Source of the DNA: Clostridiales bacterium
GTDB taxonomy: Bacteria > Bacillota > Clostridia > Tissierellales > Sedimentibacteraceae
Assembly: GCA_003497505.1 (NCBI GenBank)
Contig: DNNV01000130.1
Location: 1 to 8,346 of the forward strand
Direction: 5' to 3'
DNA length: 8,346 bases
Shown in pieces: positions 1 through 6,730 of the stretch. The notes under the pieces were generated by a model. That model made no database searches and was not told where the DNA came from. It saw only the letters and a program-made list of their open reading frames with translations. Position numbers and translations under genes: made by a program. The stretch's first letter is position 1. Each line of letters starts with the position of its first letter.

Positions 1-5
1 TCCAT
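1..5 (-). CDS. rplV: 50S ribosomal protein L22, first five bases only
   Basis: Reading the minus strand past the rpsS stop, a GGGAGG ribosome binding site (positions 15-20) is followed nine bases later by ATG at 5-3 and then GA at the window edge. Only the start codon and two further bases are present, so the protein cannot be read. The call rests on the canonical S10-operon order, in which L22 directly follows S19, and on the start beginning ATG-GA, which fits a Met-Glu or Met-Asp start. It is cut by the window edge, not broken. Confidence 0.7.
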
Positions 6-23
6 TTAAGCTTGCCTCCCTTC

Positions 24-305
24 TTATTTAACTCTTGAAGATTTATCAGTCTTATCATGCCCTCTGTAAGTCCTTGTCGGAGCGAATTCACCGAGTTTGT
101 GTCCAACCATATCTTCAGTTATATATACAGGAACGTGCTTTCTGCCATCATGTATAGCTAATGTATGGCCTACCATTTCGGGGAATATTGTTGATCTTCT
201 GGACCAAGTTTTCAACACTTTTTTGTTGTTGGCTTCATTCATTTCCACAATCTTTTTCATAAGACTCGGTTCACAATAAGGCCCTTTTTTCAATGATCTA
301 CCCAT
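24..305 (-). CDS. rpsS: 30S ribosomal protein S19
   Basis: S19 is a small-subunit head protein that pairs with S13 and binds 16S rRNA. The 93-residue product has the full family length. It opens with [10 protein letters not shown] and contains the conserved basic stretch [14 protein letters not shown] and the segment [24 protein letters not shown]. The start at 305 is preceded by an AAGGAGG site at 315-321. It lies 30 bases after the rplB stop and 18 bases before the rplV start, which fits cotranscription within the S10 operon. The stop is TAA. I see no frameshift or unusual residue. A plus-strand open frame over part of this gene is a shadow. Confidence 0.98.
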   Translation of the reverse strand: MGRSLKKGPYCEPSLMKKIVEMNEANNKKVLKTWSRRSTIFPEMVGHTLAIHDGRKHVPVYITEDMVGHKLGEFAPTRTYRGHDKTDKSSRVK

Positions 306-335
306 TCACTATTTCCTCCTTTCACTAACCTGATA

Positions 336-1169
336 CTATTTTGTGTTTCTTCTCTTAACGATCATCTTGTCAGATTTCTTGTTTTTCTTACGAGTTTTCA
401 ATCCCAGTGCCGGTTTACCCCAAGGAGTAACAGGTCCTGATCTACCTATAGGAGCTCTACCTTCTCCACCGCCGTGTGGGTGGTCGTTAGGGTTCATTAC
501 GGAACCTCTTACTGTAGGTCTGATTCCCATATGTCTCTTTCTTCCTGCTTTACCGATTGTGATATTCTCGTGGTCTAAATTTCCTACCTGACCGATTGTA
601 GCTCTGCAGTCCATGCTTATCATTCTTACTTCGCCGCTTGGAAGTCTTACCTGTGCGTATTTTCCTTCCTTAGCCATAAGCTGAGCTGAGTTTCCTGCGG
701 AACGCACCATCTGTGCACCCTTGCCTGCTTTTAACTCTATATTGTGAATCATTGTACCTACGGGAATGTTTCTTACCGGAAGAGCATTTCCGATTTTGAT
801 ATCTGCCTCAGGTCCTGATTCAATCATATCTCCAACATGCAATTTGTGAGGAGCTATAATATATCTTTTTTCTCCGTCAACATAATTGATAAGTGCTATA
901 TTTGCGCTTCTGTTTGGATCATATTCAATTGTTGCAACGCGACCGGGCACTCCGTCTTTATTTCTTTTAAAATCTATTATTCTGTATTTTCTCTTTTCTC
1001 CACCGCCCTGGTGACGAACAGTTATTCTGCCGTATGAGTTTCTTCCGGCTTTGCTTTTTAATGGAGCTAAAAGAGATTTCTCTGGTTCATTAGTTGTAAT
1101 TTCTTCAAATGTTGAAACTGTCATTTGTCTCAACGCCGGAGAGGTTGGTCTGTACTTTCTGATACCCAT
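336..1169 (-). CDS. rplB: 50S ribosomal protein L2
   Basis: L2 is a universal large-subunit protein next to the peptidyl-transferase centre and is needed for subunit joining. The product is 277 residues, the usual bacterial length. It begins [18 protein letters not shown] and carries the highly conserved C-terminal segment [18 protein letters not shown], whose histidine (second in HPH) is the residue implicated in peptidyl-transferase function. The C terminus is the expected lysine/arginine-rich tail ending RRNTK. The start at 1169 follows an AAGGAGG site near 1177-1184. Unlike its neighbours it is separated from the upstream gene (rplW) by 173 bases. Most of that gap is a 120-nt structured repeat, with a small hairpin nearer the rplB start. 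Confidence 0.98.
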   Translation of the reverse strand: MGIRKYRPTSPALRQMTVSTFEEITTNEPEKSLLAPLKSKAGRNSYGRITVRHQGGGEKRKYRIIDFKRNKDGVPGRVATIEYDPNRSANIALINYVDGEKRYIIAPHKLHVGDMIESGPEADIKIGNALPVRNIPVGTMIHNIELKAGKGAQMVRSAGNSAQLMAKEGKYAQVRLPSGEVRMISMDCRATIGQVGNLDHENITIGKAGRKRHMGIRPTVRGSVMNPNDHPHGGGEGRAPIGRSGPVTPWGKPALGLKTRKKNKKSDKMIVKRRNTK

Positions 1170-1225
1170 GAGATTTTCCTCCTTTTTCTAATTTCTATCT
1201 TTACGTAATTTAAGATAAACTTCAC

Positions 1226-1345
1226 GCAGTCTCATTCACCAATTTATTTGCTCCTTGCGTCGCATAAATTGGGAATTCGTTGCGAATGACCTACCAGCAA
1301 TTTTTTTCTCCTTTACAGTCGAAAAAATTGGGTTAGGGCATCTTA
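1226..1345 (-). repeat. 120-nt structured repeat, copy W (after rplW)
   Basis: Read on the minus strand, this stretch starts with the TAA stop codon of rplW (1345-1343) and ends GAATGAGACTGC at 1226. It aligns along its whole length with 7069-7188. Identical blocks include GCCCTAACCC near the start, GGTAGGTC, GCAACGAATTCCCAA and TTGGTGAATGAGACTGC. Hairpins: an AT-rich stem CAATTTTTT/AAAAAATTG (1322-1330 with 1298-1306); a small ATTCG-CAA-CGAAT hairpin; and a 9-bp stem CCAATTTAT/ATAAATTGG (1264-1272 with 1239-1247). CCTAACC can also pair with GGTAGG around the first hairpin, with one bulged A. No T-run follows any stem, so it is not an ordinary terminator, as expected inside the S10 operon. 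Seen: repeat and pairing. Inferred: an RNA element or a small non-autonomous mobile element. Confidence 0.9.
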
Positions 1346-1633
1346 TATTCCTTCGAAGAACTCAATTGTTTTGCTGTCTTCTGTCAAAGTAACAATGGCT
1401 TTTTTCCAGTCCGGTCTCTTGCCGACACTTTGGCCCATTCTCTTTTTCTTTCCGAGCATGTTCATAGTGTTCACACTTGCCACTTTAACTCCGAATATTT
1501 TTTCCACTGCGTTTTTGATTTCTGTTTTATTCGATCTCTTATCAACAACAAAAGTGTATTTTTTGTCTGCCATGGCATCCATACTTGCTTCTGTCACTAT
1601 AGGCTTCTTTATTATATCGTGTGGATCGCGCAT
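1343..1633 (-). CDS. rplW: 50S ribosomal protein L23
   Basis: L23 sits at the exit of the ribosomal tunnel and is the docking site for trigger factor and SRP. The 96-residue product has normal length. Family features are the N-terminal [12 protein letters not shown] segment, [34 protein letters not shown], and the [21 protein letters not shown] strand near the end. The ATG at 1633-1631 overlaps the rplD stop by one base (TAATG). Its GGAGG site lies inside the end of rplD, so the two are probably translationally coupled. The TAA stop is also the first three bases of a 120-nt structured repeat. This placement is exactly repeated after tuf. Confidence 0.97.
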   Translation of the reverse strand: MRDPHDIIKKPIVTEASMDAMADKKYTFVVDKRSNKTEIKNAVEKIFGVKVASVNTMNMLGKKKRMGQSVGKRPDWKKAIVTLTEDSKTIEFFEGI

Positions 1634-2256
1634 TATGCGTACACCTCCTCCACTTTATTAACTGCCTCTCTTGTTATTAAGAAAGAATCGCAGTTTAAAA
1701 TGTCATAAACATTGATTGTGTTGACATATGCTGTTTTTACTCCAGGAATGTTAGCTGCTGCTCTTATTACAGCCTCGTCTCTTTCCGGAATAACTACCAA
1801 TGTCTTTTTACCTGAGTTAAGATTCTTCAATACCTTAACCATTTCTTTTGTCTTTGGCTGTTCAAGCACTAATTTATCTACAACTATTATTTCCTGATCC
1901 TGTACTTTTGAACTTAATGCCGATTTAAGAGCCAATCTCTTAACTTTCTTAGGAATTGCGTAGCTGTAATCTCTCGGTTTTGGAGCAAATACAACTCCGC
2001 CGCCTTTCCATTGCGGTGCTCTGATGCTACCTTGTCTTGCACGGCCTGTTCCTTTTTGTCTCCAAGGCTTTCTTCCGCCGCCTCTAACATCAGCTCTCGT
2101 CTTTGCCGACTGAGTTCCTTGTCTCTGATTAGCCAAATAATTTTTTACAGCTTCATACATTACATGAGTGTTTACTTCTACACCAAATATGGAATCGCTT
2201 AATTCGATGTCTCCTACCTGGCTGCCTGTTATATCATAAAGAGCTACTTTTGGCAT
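1633..2256 (-). CDS. rplD: 50S ribosomal protein L4
   Basis: L4 lines the exit tunnel with a long basic loop; in gamma-proteobacteria it also represses its own S10 operon. The 207-residue product has the normal length. The tunnel loop is visible around residues 45-95 ([20 protein letters not shown], then [18 protein letters not shown]), followed by the globular domain and [19 protein letters not shown] near the C terminus. The start at 2256 follows an AAGGAGG site and begins [11 protein letters not shown]. The stop overlaps the rplW start by one base. The rplC stop is 26 bases upstream. Whether L4 autoregulates in this organism cannot be told from the sequence. Confidence 0.98.
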   Translation of the reverse strand: MPKVALYDITGSQVGDIELSDSIFGVEVNTHVMYEAVKNYLANQRQGTQSAKTRADVRGGGRKPWRQKGTGRARQGSIRAPQWKGGGVVFAPKPRDYSYAIPKKVKRLALKSALSSKVQDQEIIVVDKLVLEQPKTKEMVKVLKNLNSGKKTLVVIPERDEAVIRAAANIPGVKTAYVNTINVYDILNCDSFLITREAVNKVEEVYA

Positions 2257-2282
2257 CTTTAATCCTCCTTTCCATGCAATTA

Positions 2283-2915
2283 TTACTTATAGTTTTTAAC
2301 TGCTTCTCTGATTTTTACTAAACCTTTTTTAGGTCCCGGTATTCCACCTTTTACAAGTATCGCATTCTTATCTGCATCAACTTTGATTACTTCAAGGTTT
2401 AATACTGTTACTTTTTCGTTACCCATATGTCCGTGAGCCTTTGTGCCCTTAACTACTCTTCCAACACCTGCAGAAGCTCCCAAAGAACCTCTTAATCTGT
2501 GGAATTTTGAACCGTGGCTGGCATCACCTGTATGATGACCGTGTCTTTTGATTGAACCCTGGAATCCCTTACCTTTAGAAATTCCTACAACGTCAACTTT
2601 TTCTCCTACTTGGAATATGTCAACGCCTATTTTCTGACCAACTTCATAGTCATCAATGTTAGTTACTTTGAATTCTCTCAAGAATCTTTTTGGTTCTACC
2701 TTTGCTTTATCAAAATGACCTTTTTTAGGTTTAACAACATTTTTTAATTTGATGTCTCCAAAGCCAACCTGAATTGCATCATAACCGTCTTTTTCAACTG
2801 TTTTTTTCTGAACCACGAACATATCGCCTGATTCAACAACAGTTACCGGAACAACGTCTCCTTCTTCTGTGAACACTTGAGTCATTCCGACTTTTTTACC
2901 AAGAATTGCTTTCAT
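2283..2915 (-). CDS. rplC: 50S ribosomal protein L3
   Basis: L3 is an early-assembling large-subunit protein whose extension reaches the peptidyl-transferase centre. From the chosen start the product is 210 residues, the normal length, beginning [15 protein letters not shown]. It contains the signature region [20 protein letters not shown] (~residues 123-142), including the glutamine that is methylated in other bacteria, followed by [32 protein letters not shown] chose ATG 2915-2913 over an in-frame ATG at 2951. It has a GGAGG site 7 bases upstream (2923-2927), it starts at the family's usual N terminus, and the extra 12 residues are not L3-like. The upstream ATG lies inside a perfect 18-bp palindrome. 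Confidence 0.97.
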   Translation of the reverse strand: MKAILGKKVGMTQVFTEEGDVVPVTVVESGDMFVVQKKTVEKDGYDAIQVGFGDIKLKNVVKPKKGHFDKAKVEPKRFLREFKVTNIDDYEVGQKIGVDIFQVGEKVDVVGISKGKGFQGSIKRHGHHTGDASHGSKFHRLRGSLGASAGVGRVVKGTKAHGHMGNEKVTVLNLEVIKVDADKNAILVKGGIPGPKKGLVKIREAVKNYK

Positions 2916-2942
2916 TTTTACACCTCCTATTTTCTTACAGCG

Positions 2943-2960
2943 GATTACCATATGGTAATC
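2943..2960. repeat. Perfect 18-bp palindrome between rpsJ and rplC
   Basis: GATTACCATATGGTAATC is its own reverse complement. It lies in the 86-nt rpsJ-rplC spacer, 28 bases upstream of the rplC start. As RNA it can form a 6-bp hairpin with a CATATG loop, flanked by CTTA and TAAG that could extend the structure. No T-run follows, so it is not an intrinsic terminator. It could be a protein-binding operator or an RNA control hairpin for rplC; nothing in the sequence decides between them. Confidence 0.6.
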
Positions 2961-3001
2961 ATTCTAAGCAGAGTGCATCATATATTTTTTCTCTACTTGC
3001 T

Positions 3002-3313
3002 TTACAGTTTAATTTCAATGTCTACACCAGCCGGCAAATTCAGCTTCATCAGCGAATCTACAGTTTTAGGAGTAGGATTGGTTATGTCAATCAATCTTTT
3101 GTGAGTTCTTTGCTCAAACTGCTCTCTGGAATCTTTGTACTTGTGAACTGCTCTAAGTATTGTTACAACCTGTTTTTCTGTTGGCAGCGGAATTGGTCCC
3201 GCTACGGTTGCGCCTGTGCTTTTAGCTGTTTCCACGATTTTCTGTGCAGATTGATCAATTAATTGATGATCATAAGCTTTCAACCTAATTCTTATTTTCT
3301 GTGCGTTTGCCAT
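3002..3313 (-). CDS. rpsJ: 30S ribosomal protein S10 (NusE)
   Basis: S10 is a small-subunit head protein and, as NusE, a partner of NusB/NusG in transcription antitermination and coupling. The product is 103 residues, the standard length. It opens [20 protein letters not shown] and carries the conserved segment [20 protein letters not shown] and the motif [18 protein letters not shown] chose ATG 3313-3311 over an in-frame ATG at 3340. It has a GGAGG site 7 bases upstream (3321-3325) and gives the family's normal N terminus, and the longer version would translate the ribosome binding site. It is first in the S10 operon, with its own promoter and a long leader. Confidence 0.98.
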   Translation of the reverse strand: MANAQKIRIRLKAYDHQLIDQSAQKIVETAKSTGATVAGPIPLPTEKQVVTILRAVHKYKDSREQFEQRTHKRLIDITNPTPKTVDSLMKLNLPAGVDIEIKL

Positions 3314-3499
3314 TTTTTTACCTCCTTCTTCGTATGTCATCCATACAACTCGGAATTGCTCGATACACCCTGCCGGGTGTTTCTTGTTTTTAGTTTTTTA
3401 ACAATACCGGTCGCCCTGTTTCCTGACAGGACATACTCTGCAGAAATTCCCTGATTTTTTAAGTAAAACCAGCAACCTTCCACGTCATCGCATGTGGCA
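3314..3499 (-). promoter_or_regulatory. Structured leader of the S10 operon
   Basis: About 185 nt separate the predicted transcription start (~3499) from rpsJ. On the minus strand, GGTTGC (3478-3473) can pair with GCGACC (3414-3409). This encloses a CCTGT-CAGGAA-ACAGG hairpin around 3432-3416. Downstream is a second hairpin, ACACCC-GGCA-GGGTGT (3380-3365). Neither is followed by a T-run, so these are not plain terminators. A long leader of this kind fits autoregulation or attenuation of the S10 operon by a ribosomal protein, but the binding protein is unknown here. A 48-codon open frame crosses the leader without a ribosome binding site. Confidence 0.55.
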
Positions 3500-3505
3500 A
3501 GCTTT

Positions 3506-3557
3506 ATTATAATATACTATCTTTTTCTATAAATCAAGTGTTTTTTTCGCTTTTTTT
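3506..3557 (-). promoter_or_regulatory. S10-operon promoter with upstream A-tracts
   Basis: On the minus strand there is a perfect -10 TATAAT (3511-3506). Upstream are two possible -35 boxes: TTTATA (3533-3528, 16-bp spacer) and TTGATT (3537-3532, 20-bp spacer; 15 bp if TATATT serves as the -10). Directly upstream lie two A7 runs (3557-3551 and 3547-3541) starting exactly 10 bp apart. That is one helical turn, and it resembles an UP element or curved DNA typical of strong ribosomal-protein promoters. The -10 assignment is firm; the -35 choice is not. Confidence 0.7.
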
Positions 3558-3580
3558 GATTTGTTACGAATTCTTAACTT

Positions 3581-4987
3581 TTAAGCTTGTTCAACTCTTT
3601 TATCTACCCTTATTCCCAGCTTTTCCATCTTATAATATAGAGTCTGCCTTGGAATGTCCAATCTTTTTGATGTCTTCAAGACATTGTAGTTATTTTGCCT
3701 CAATGATTCGCTTATTATTTTACGCTCATATTCATTCATCATTTCATTGAGAGGTGCATTAATAACTACTTCGTTTTTCTCTTCTACTCTGTTTTCCTGG
3801 ATATCATCTGATTCTTTATGATTCATGTCAATATATTTCGGCAAATCTTCTATTGCTATAACATCTTTCTCGGTTATATTTACGGCATGCTCAATAGAAT
3901 GTCTCAGCTCTCTTATATTTCCAGGCCAGCTATAGCTGCGGAAAAATTCAATCACATCATCAGTAAAACTCTTTATATTTTTATTTAAGACCCTATTGAA
4001 CTCGTTTAAAAAATAATATGACAGCACTTCCAAATCCTCACTTCTCTCTCTGAGTGGCAAAATGCTGAAGTTAATTACATTTAATCTGTAAAACAAATCA
4101 TTTCTCAATCTGCCTTCTTCTATGGCTTTGTACGGATCCTGATTCAATGCGGTTATAATCCTAACATCCACGAAGCGAGTTTTATTTTCGCCTATTCTTC
4201 TTACCTGACCTTCTTGAAGAACTCTCAAGAGCTTTGCTTGAATCATTATATCCATTGAATTTATTTCGTCCAGAAATAGCGTACCTCCATCAGCCGCCTC
4301 TATAAGTCCTTTAGAATCCTTGGCACCCGTAAAACTTCCCAATGCAGTGCCAAACAGCATGCTTTCCAACAGTGTTACGGGAATAGCTGCACAGTTTTGC
4401 GCTATAAATGGGTTACCGCGTCTTTTGCTTAAATTATGAATACTTTGTACGATTAACTCTTTTCCTGTTCCTGTTTCTCCGTAAACCAGCACAGGAGACT
4501 TGCTGTCTGCTATTTTTTTTATTTTTAGCTTTATATCATTTACAAACTGGCTTACTCCTACAATATCGTCAACTGTATAGTAAGCTCTGTCTATTATTTC
4601 GCTTTCCTGTTTTTTATTATATCTATTTTGATTTTTATACTGGTCAACATCTGAAAATATTTCAATTGCTCCTGCAATTTCTCCGTTTTCATAAAATGGC
4701 ACGGTATTTGATAAAATAGTTACAAGTTTCATTTGATAGTTATAATAATTCTGAACATAGTTCTTTATGACCTCGCCGGTGGTTAATGCTCTCATTATTG
4801 TACTTGTCTCTTCTGTAAGCTTAGGGAATATCTCCAGCATATGCTTACCTATGGCGTTTTCCACATTGAGCCCCGCCAGATCATTTGCCGACTGATTATA
4901 AAAAACGACAATCCCTTCCTTATTAACAATAAATAATCCGCTGGAGATATTTTCAGATATTAGCTTTAAAATATTCTTGTAATCCAT
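3581..4987 (-). CDS. PAS-domain sigma-54-dependent activator, RocR-like
   Basis: This is an enhancer-binding protein that activates RNA polymerase-sigma54 by ATP hydrolysis. Domains in the 468-residue product: PAS sensor (~5-115); AAA+ domain (~140-375) with Walker A GETGTGKE (170-177), sigma54-contacting loop GSFTGA (217-222; consensus GAFTGA), Walker B GGTLFLDE (234-241), the DLFYRL arginine region (297-302) and WPGNIREL (354-361); then a Fis-type helix-turn-helix (~436-458). This matches the layout of RocR, which controls amino-acid catabolism in Bacillus; the ligand here is unknown. I prefer ATG 4987-4985 because a GGGTGA-like ribosome binding site precedes it. An in-frame ATG five codons upstream (5002) has none. 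The adjacent symporter, with its -24/-12 promoter, is the likely target. No terminator separates this gene from the S10 promoter. Confidence 0.93.
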   Translation of the reverse strand: MDYKNILKLISENISSGLFIVNKEGIVVFYNQSANDLAGLNVENAIGKHMLEIFPKLTEETSTIMRALTTGEVIKNYVQNYYNYQMKLVTILSNTVPFYENGEIAGAIEIFSDVDQYKNQNRYNKKQESEIIDRAYYTVDDIVGVSQFVNDIKLKIKKIADSKSPVLVYGETGTGKELIVQSIHNLSKRRGNPFIAQNCAAIPVTLLESMLFGTALGSFTGAKDSKGLIEAADGGTLFLDEINSMDIMIQAKLLRVLQEGQVRRIGENKTRFVDVRIITALNQDPYKAIEEGRLRNDLFYRLNVINFSILPLRERSEDLEVLSYYFLNEFNRVLNKNIKSFTDDVIEFFRSYSWPGNIRELRHSIEHAVNITEKDVIAIEDLPKYIDMNHKESDDIQENRVEEKNEVVINAPLNEMMNEYERKIISESLRQNNYNVLKTSKRLDIPRQTLYYKMEKLGIRVDKRVEQA

Positions 4988-5023
4988 ATAATCACCCGCC
5001 ATTAATTTTTTACATACACATTT

Positions 5024-5032
5024 ATTATATCA
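5024..5032 (-). promoter_or_regulatory. Extended -10 promoter of the activator gene
   Basis: The minus strand reads TGATATAAT, a perfect -10 hexamer (5029-5024) with the TG extension one base upstream. No good -35 box stands 16-18 bp upstream, which is normal for extended -10 promoters. Predicted initiation near 5017 gives a ~30-nt leader. The activator would thus be made by housekeeping sigma-A polymerase. No ATGTACAA box is present here, so autoregulation through that motif is not indicated. Confidence 0.6.
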
Positions 5033-5099
5033 CATATTGGATAATTAATATATTTTTTTAAGCAGATGTCCAAAAATTGTGCCGGACGAATGTGACTGT

Positions 5100-5135
5100 A
5101 AAAAACACCATCCAAAAATTTTCTTGGATGGTGTT
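5100..5135 (-). terminator. Intrinsic terminator of the symporter gene
   Basis: On the minus strand an 11-bp stem ACACCATCCAA / TTGGATGGTGT with an 8-nt loop is followed by six T residues (5105-5100). It begins ~33 bases after the symporter stop and lies upstream of the activator promoter, so symporter and activator are separate transcription units. Because the loop is A/T-rich, the opposite strand lacks an equally good T-run. Confidence 0.88.
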
Positions 5136-5167
5136 ACAGTTATTGAATAATTAAATTATTAAGCTAA

Positions 5168-6643
5168 TTATTTAGCCTTTATTCTTTTGGCATTGATTTC
5201 TCTCCAAAGTTCTACATCAACACCTTTCCAGGAAAGTTTGTCAGGATCATAATAAGGATCTACGCCGGCCTCCATTTGTTCAACATAATCTTTGTACAAA
5301 GCAATACATTTTGGGAATAATAAGATAACGATTAGCATATTAACCCATGTAGTTGTACCAAGAGCGAGGTCTGAAAGATTCCAAGCTGTACCTGATTCAA
5401 TGATACCCCAGCAGAATACTAATATAGGCATACCAAATTGCATAGTTCTTGTTATCATTTTACGAATTTTTTGTTGTTCCGGCTTTTGGAATAAGTATAG
5501 AGCTGCTGTTTCTGCTTCATAGTAGTAGCTGATTAAGCATGTGAAAGAGAATAATAACAACATAAATGCGATAAAGATATTTCCTAATCCACCAAGAACT
5601 GTACTTGCAGCCGCTTGAACGTATACAACACCGCCCCCAACGCCTGCAGCAATACCGCTGCCATTGTAGCCGCCTGCTGTATTGAAGGTATCAGCTAAAA
5701 GAATCAAAAGACCCGAGCATGTACATACGATAACTGTATCTAACCATACACCTGCAGCATTTGATAAACCTTGTTTAATTGGATGGCTTGTTTCAGCAGC
5801 AGCCGCTGTCGGTGTAGACTCACCCATACCTGATGCAGATGAGAACGTACCTCTCTTAACACCTTGCTGAATAGCGGCACCAATGGTAGCACCAAATACA
5901 GCATTCATTCCAAATGCTGATGTAACAACGTTAGAAATCAATGCAGGAACTTTTGTAATATTTAACACTACTACTATAAAAGTAACCGCCATGTAAACAA
6001 CTGTCATAAACGGAACTACCATAGATGCTACGGAGCTTATACGTTTGATACCGCCAAAGACTGTTATAAACAGTAATATTGCGATAATAGCAGAAGTAAC
6101 CGCCATTGGAACACCTGTTGCTTCACGGAATGCATCAGAAATTGTGTACGTAGCAGCCGCCGGCATAAATACAGCGCAAGCCACACCAAAAACTACAGCC
6201 ATAAATGTACCATATGCTTTCCAGCCAAGACCACGCTCTGCACAGTAAGCGCCACCGCCACGATATGCACCATCAACACGGATTTTATAGAGCTGACCAA
6301 GTGTACACTCAGCAAAGCAAACTGCAGAGTTGGTCATGCCTATAAGTATCATCCAAAACATTGCACCGGGACCACCCATATAAATTGCAACGGCAACACC
6401 TGCTATATTACCTGTACCGATACGCATGGCCATCGTTGTACAGAAAGAAGCAAAGGAAGAAATACCTGATTCAGATTCACCTTTTTCTATGATACGACTC
6501 CACATATCTCTAAAACGAACAAATTGGAAAAAACCTAATCTTACTGTAAAATAAATACCGGCACCAGCGATAAGCACAAGCATACCAATACCCCAGATAT
6601 AGCCATTTGCCCAATCAACAAAGTTATTTAAAAAATCCATCAT
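5168..6643 (-). CDS. Sodium:amino-acid symporter, AGCS family
   Basis: This integral membrane carrier is of the alanine/glycine:cation symporter family (TC 2.A.25), which takes up small neutral amino acids with Na+. The 491-residue product has normal length and about eleven hydrophobic segments. Signatures: GTGNIAGVA (76-84) with GGPGAMFWM (90-98), then QGVKRGTFSSASGMGESTP (260-278) and AAAAETSHPIKQGL (280-293). In common members the latter block reads FSNEAGxGSAP or YSNEAGQGTGP. Here Asn and Glu are replaced (FSSASGMGESTP), so the substrate may not be alanine. The C-terminal tail is charged (DPDKLSWKGVDVELWREI). The first of two adjacent ATGs (6643) is chosen for its AAGGAG spacing of 7. The gene is flanked by terminators and preceded by a sigma-54 promoter, so it is likely induced by the neighbouring activator. 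Confidence 0.93.
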   Translation of the reverse strand: MMDFLNNFVDWANGYIWGIGMLVLIAGAGIYFTVRLGFFQFVRFRDMWSRIIEKGESESGISSFASFCTTMAMRIGTGNIAGVAVAIYMGGPGAMFWMILIGMTNSAVCFAECTLGQLYKIRVDGAYRGGGAYCAERGLGWKAYGTFMAVVFGVACAVFMPAAATYTISDAFREATGVPMAVTSAIIAILLFITVFGGIKRISSVASMVVPFMTVVYMAVTFIVVVLNITKVPALISNVVTSAFGMNAVFGATIGAAIQQGVKRGTFSSASGMGESTPTAAAAETSHPIKQGLSNAAGVWLDTVIVCTCSGLLILLADTFNTAGGYNGSGIAAGVGGGVVYVQAAASTVLGGLGNIFIAFMLLLFSFTCLISYYYEAETAALYLFQKPEQQKIRKMITRTMQFGMPILVFCWGIIESGTAWNLSDLALGTTTWVNMLIVILLFPKCIALYKDYVEQMEAGVDPYYDPDKLSWKGVDVELWREINAKRIKAK

Positions 6644-6719
6644 AATGTCTCTCCTTATTTGATATTATTTTTTTCAAAACACGGGCATTCCGCACTGTCG
6701 CAAAATCGTGTGACAGCAT
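6624..6719 (-). other. Possible 31-codon leader ORF overlapping the symporter start
   Basis: ATG 6719-6717 follows a consensus AGGAGG (6731-6726) at a spacing of six bases, as good a ribosome binding site as those of the ribosomal genes. The frame encodes MLSHDFATVRNARVLKKI and continues to a TAA at 6626-6624, 31 residues in all. It overlaps the symporter start by 20 bases and covers the symporter's own AAGGAG site. It could couple or gate symporter translation. The peptide resembles nothing I can name, and the same DNA forms a hairpin, so coding is uncertain. Confidence 0.3.
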
Positions 6720-6730
6720 GGCAATCCTCC
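6676..6730 (-). repeat. Structured repeat in the symporter leader, related to the tuf terminator
   Basis: On the minus strand, CCATGCTGTC pairs with GACAGTGCGG across a 12-nt loop, with one A-C mismatch and two G-T wobbles. ATT/AAT below extends the stem. The pattern CATG-S-TGTC ... GACA-S-TG-Y-GGA is shared with the tuf terminator at 7001-7055. The C/G closing pair in this copy is G/C in the other, a compensated change. Here only a short T4 follows before a G, so it is at most a weak terminator. It could act as an attenuator in the symporter leader. Confidence 0.55.

Noticed and set aside
1226..1345. Repeat copy W as an intrinsic terminator
   Set aside because: No stem is followed by a T-run on the minus strand, and it lies inside an essential operon.
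2916..2951. N-terminal extension of L3 from an upstream in-frame ATG
   Set aside because: The extra 12 residues run through the ribosome binding site and are unlike L3; [15 protein letters not shown] at 2915 is the family start.
3314..3340. N-terminal extension of S10 from ATG 3340
   Set aside because: It would translate the GGAGG site itself (EEGG residues); [11 protein letters not shown] at 3313 gives the standard 103 residues.
3337..3483. 48-codon open frame in the S10 leader as a gene
   Set aside because: The only start is a GTG with no ribosome binding site, and the DNA folds into leader hairpins. Kept as a finding, not as a coding feature.
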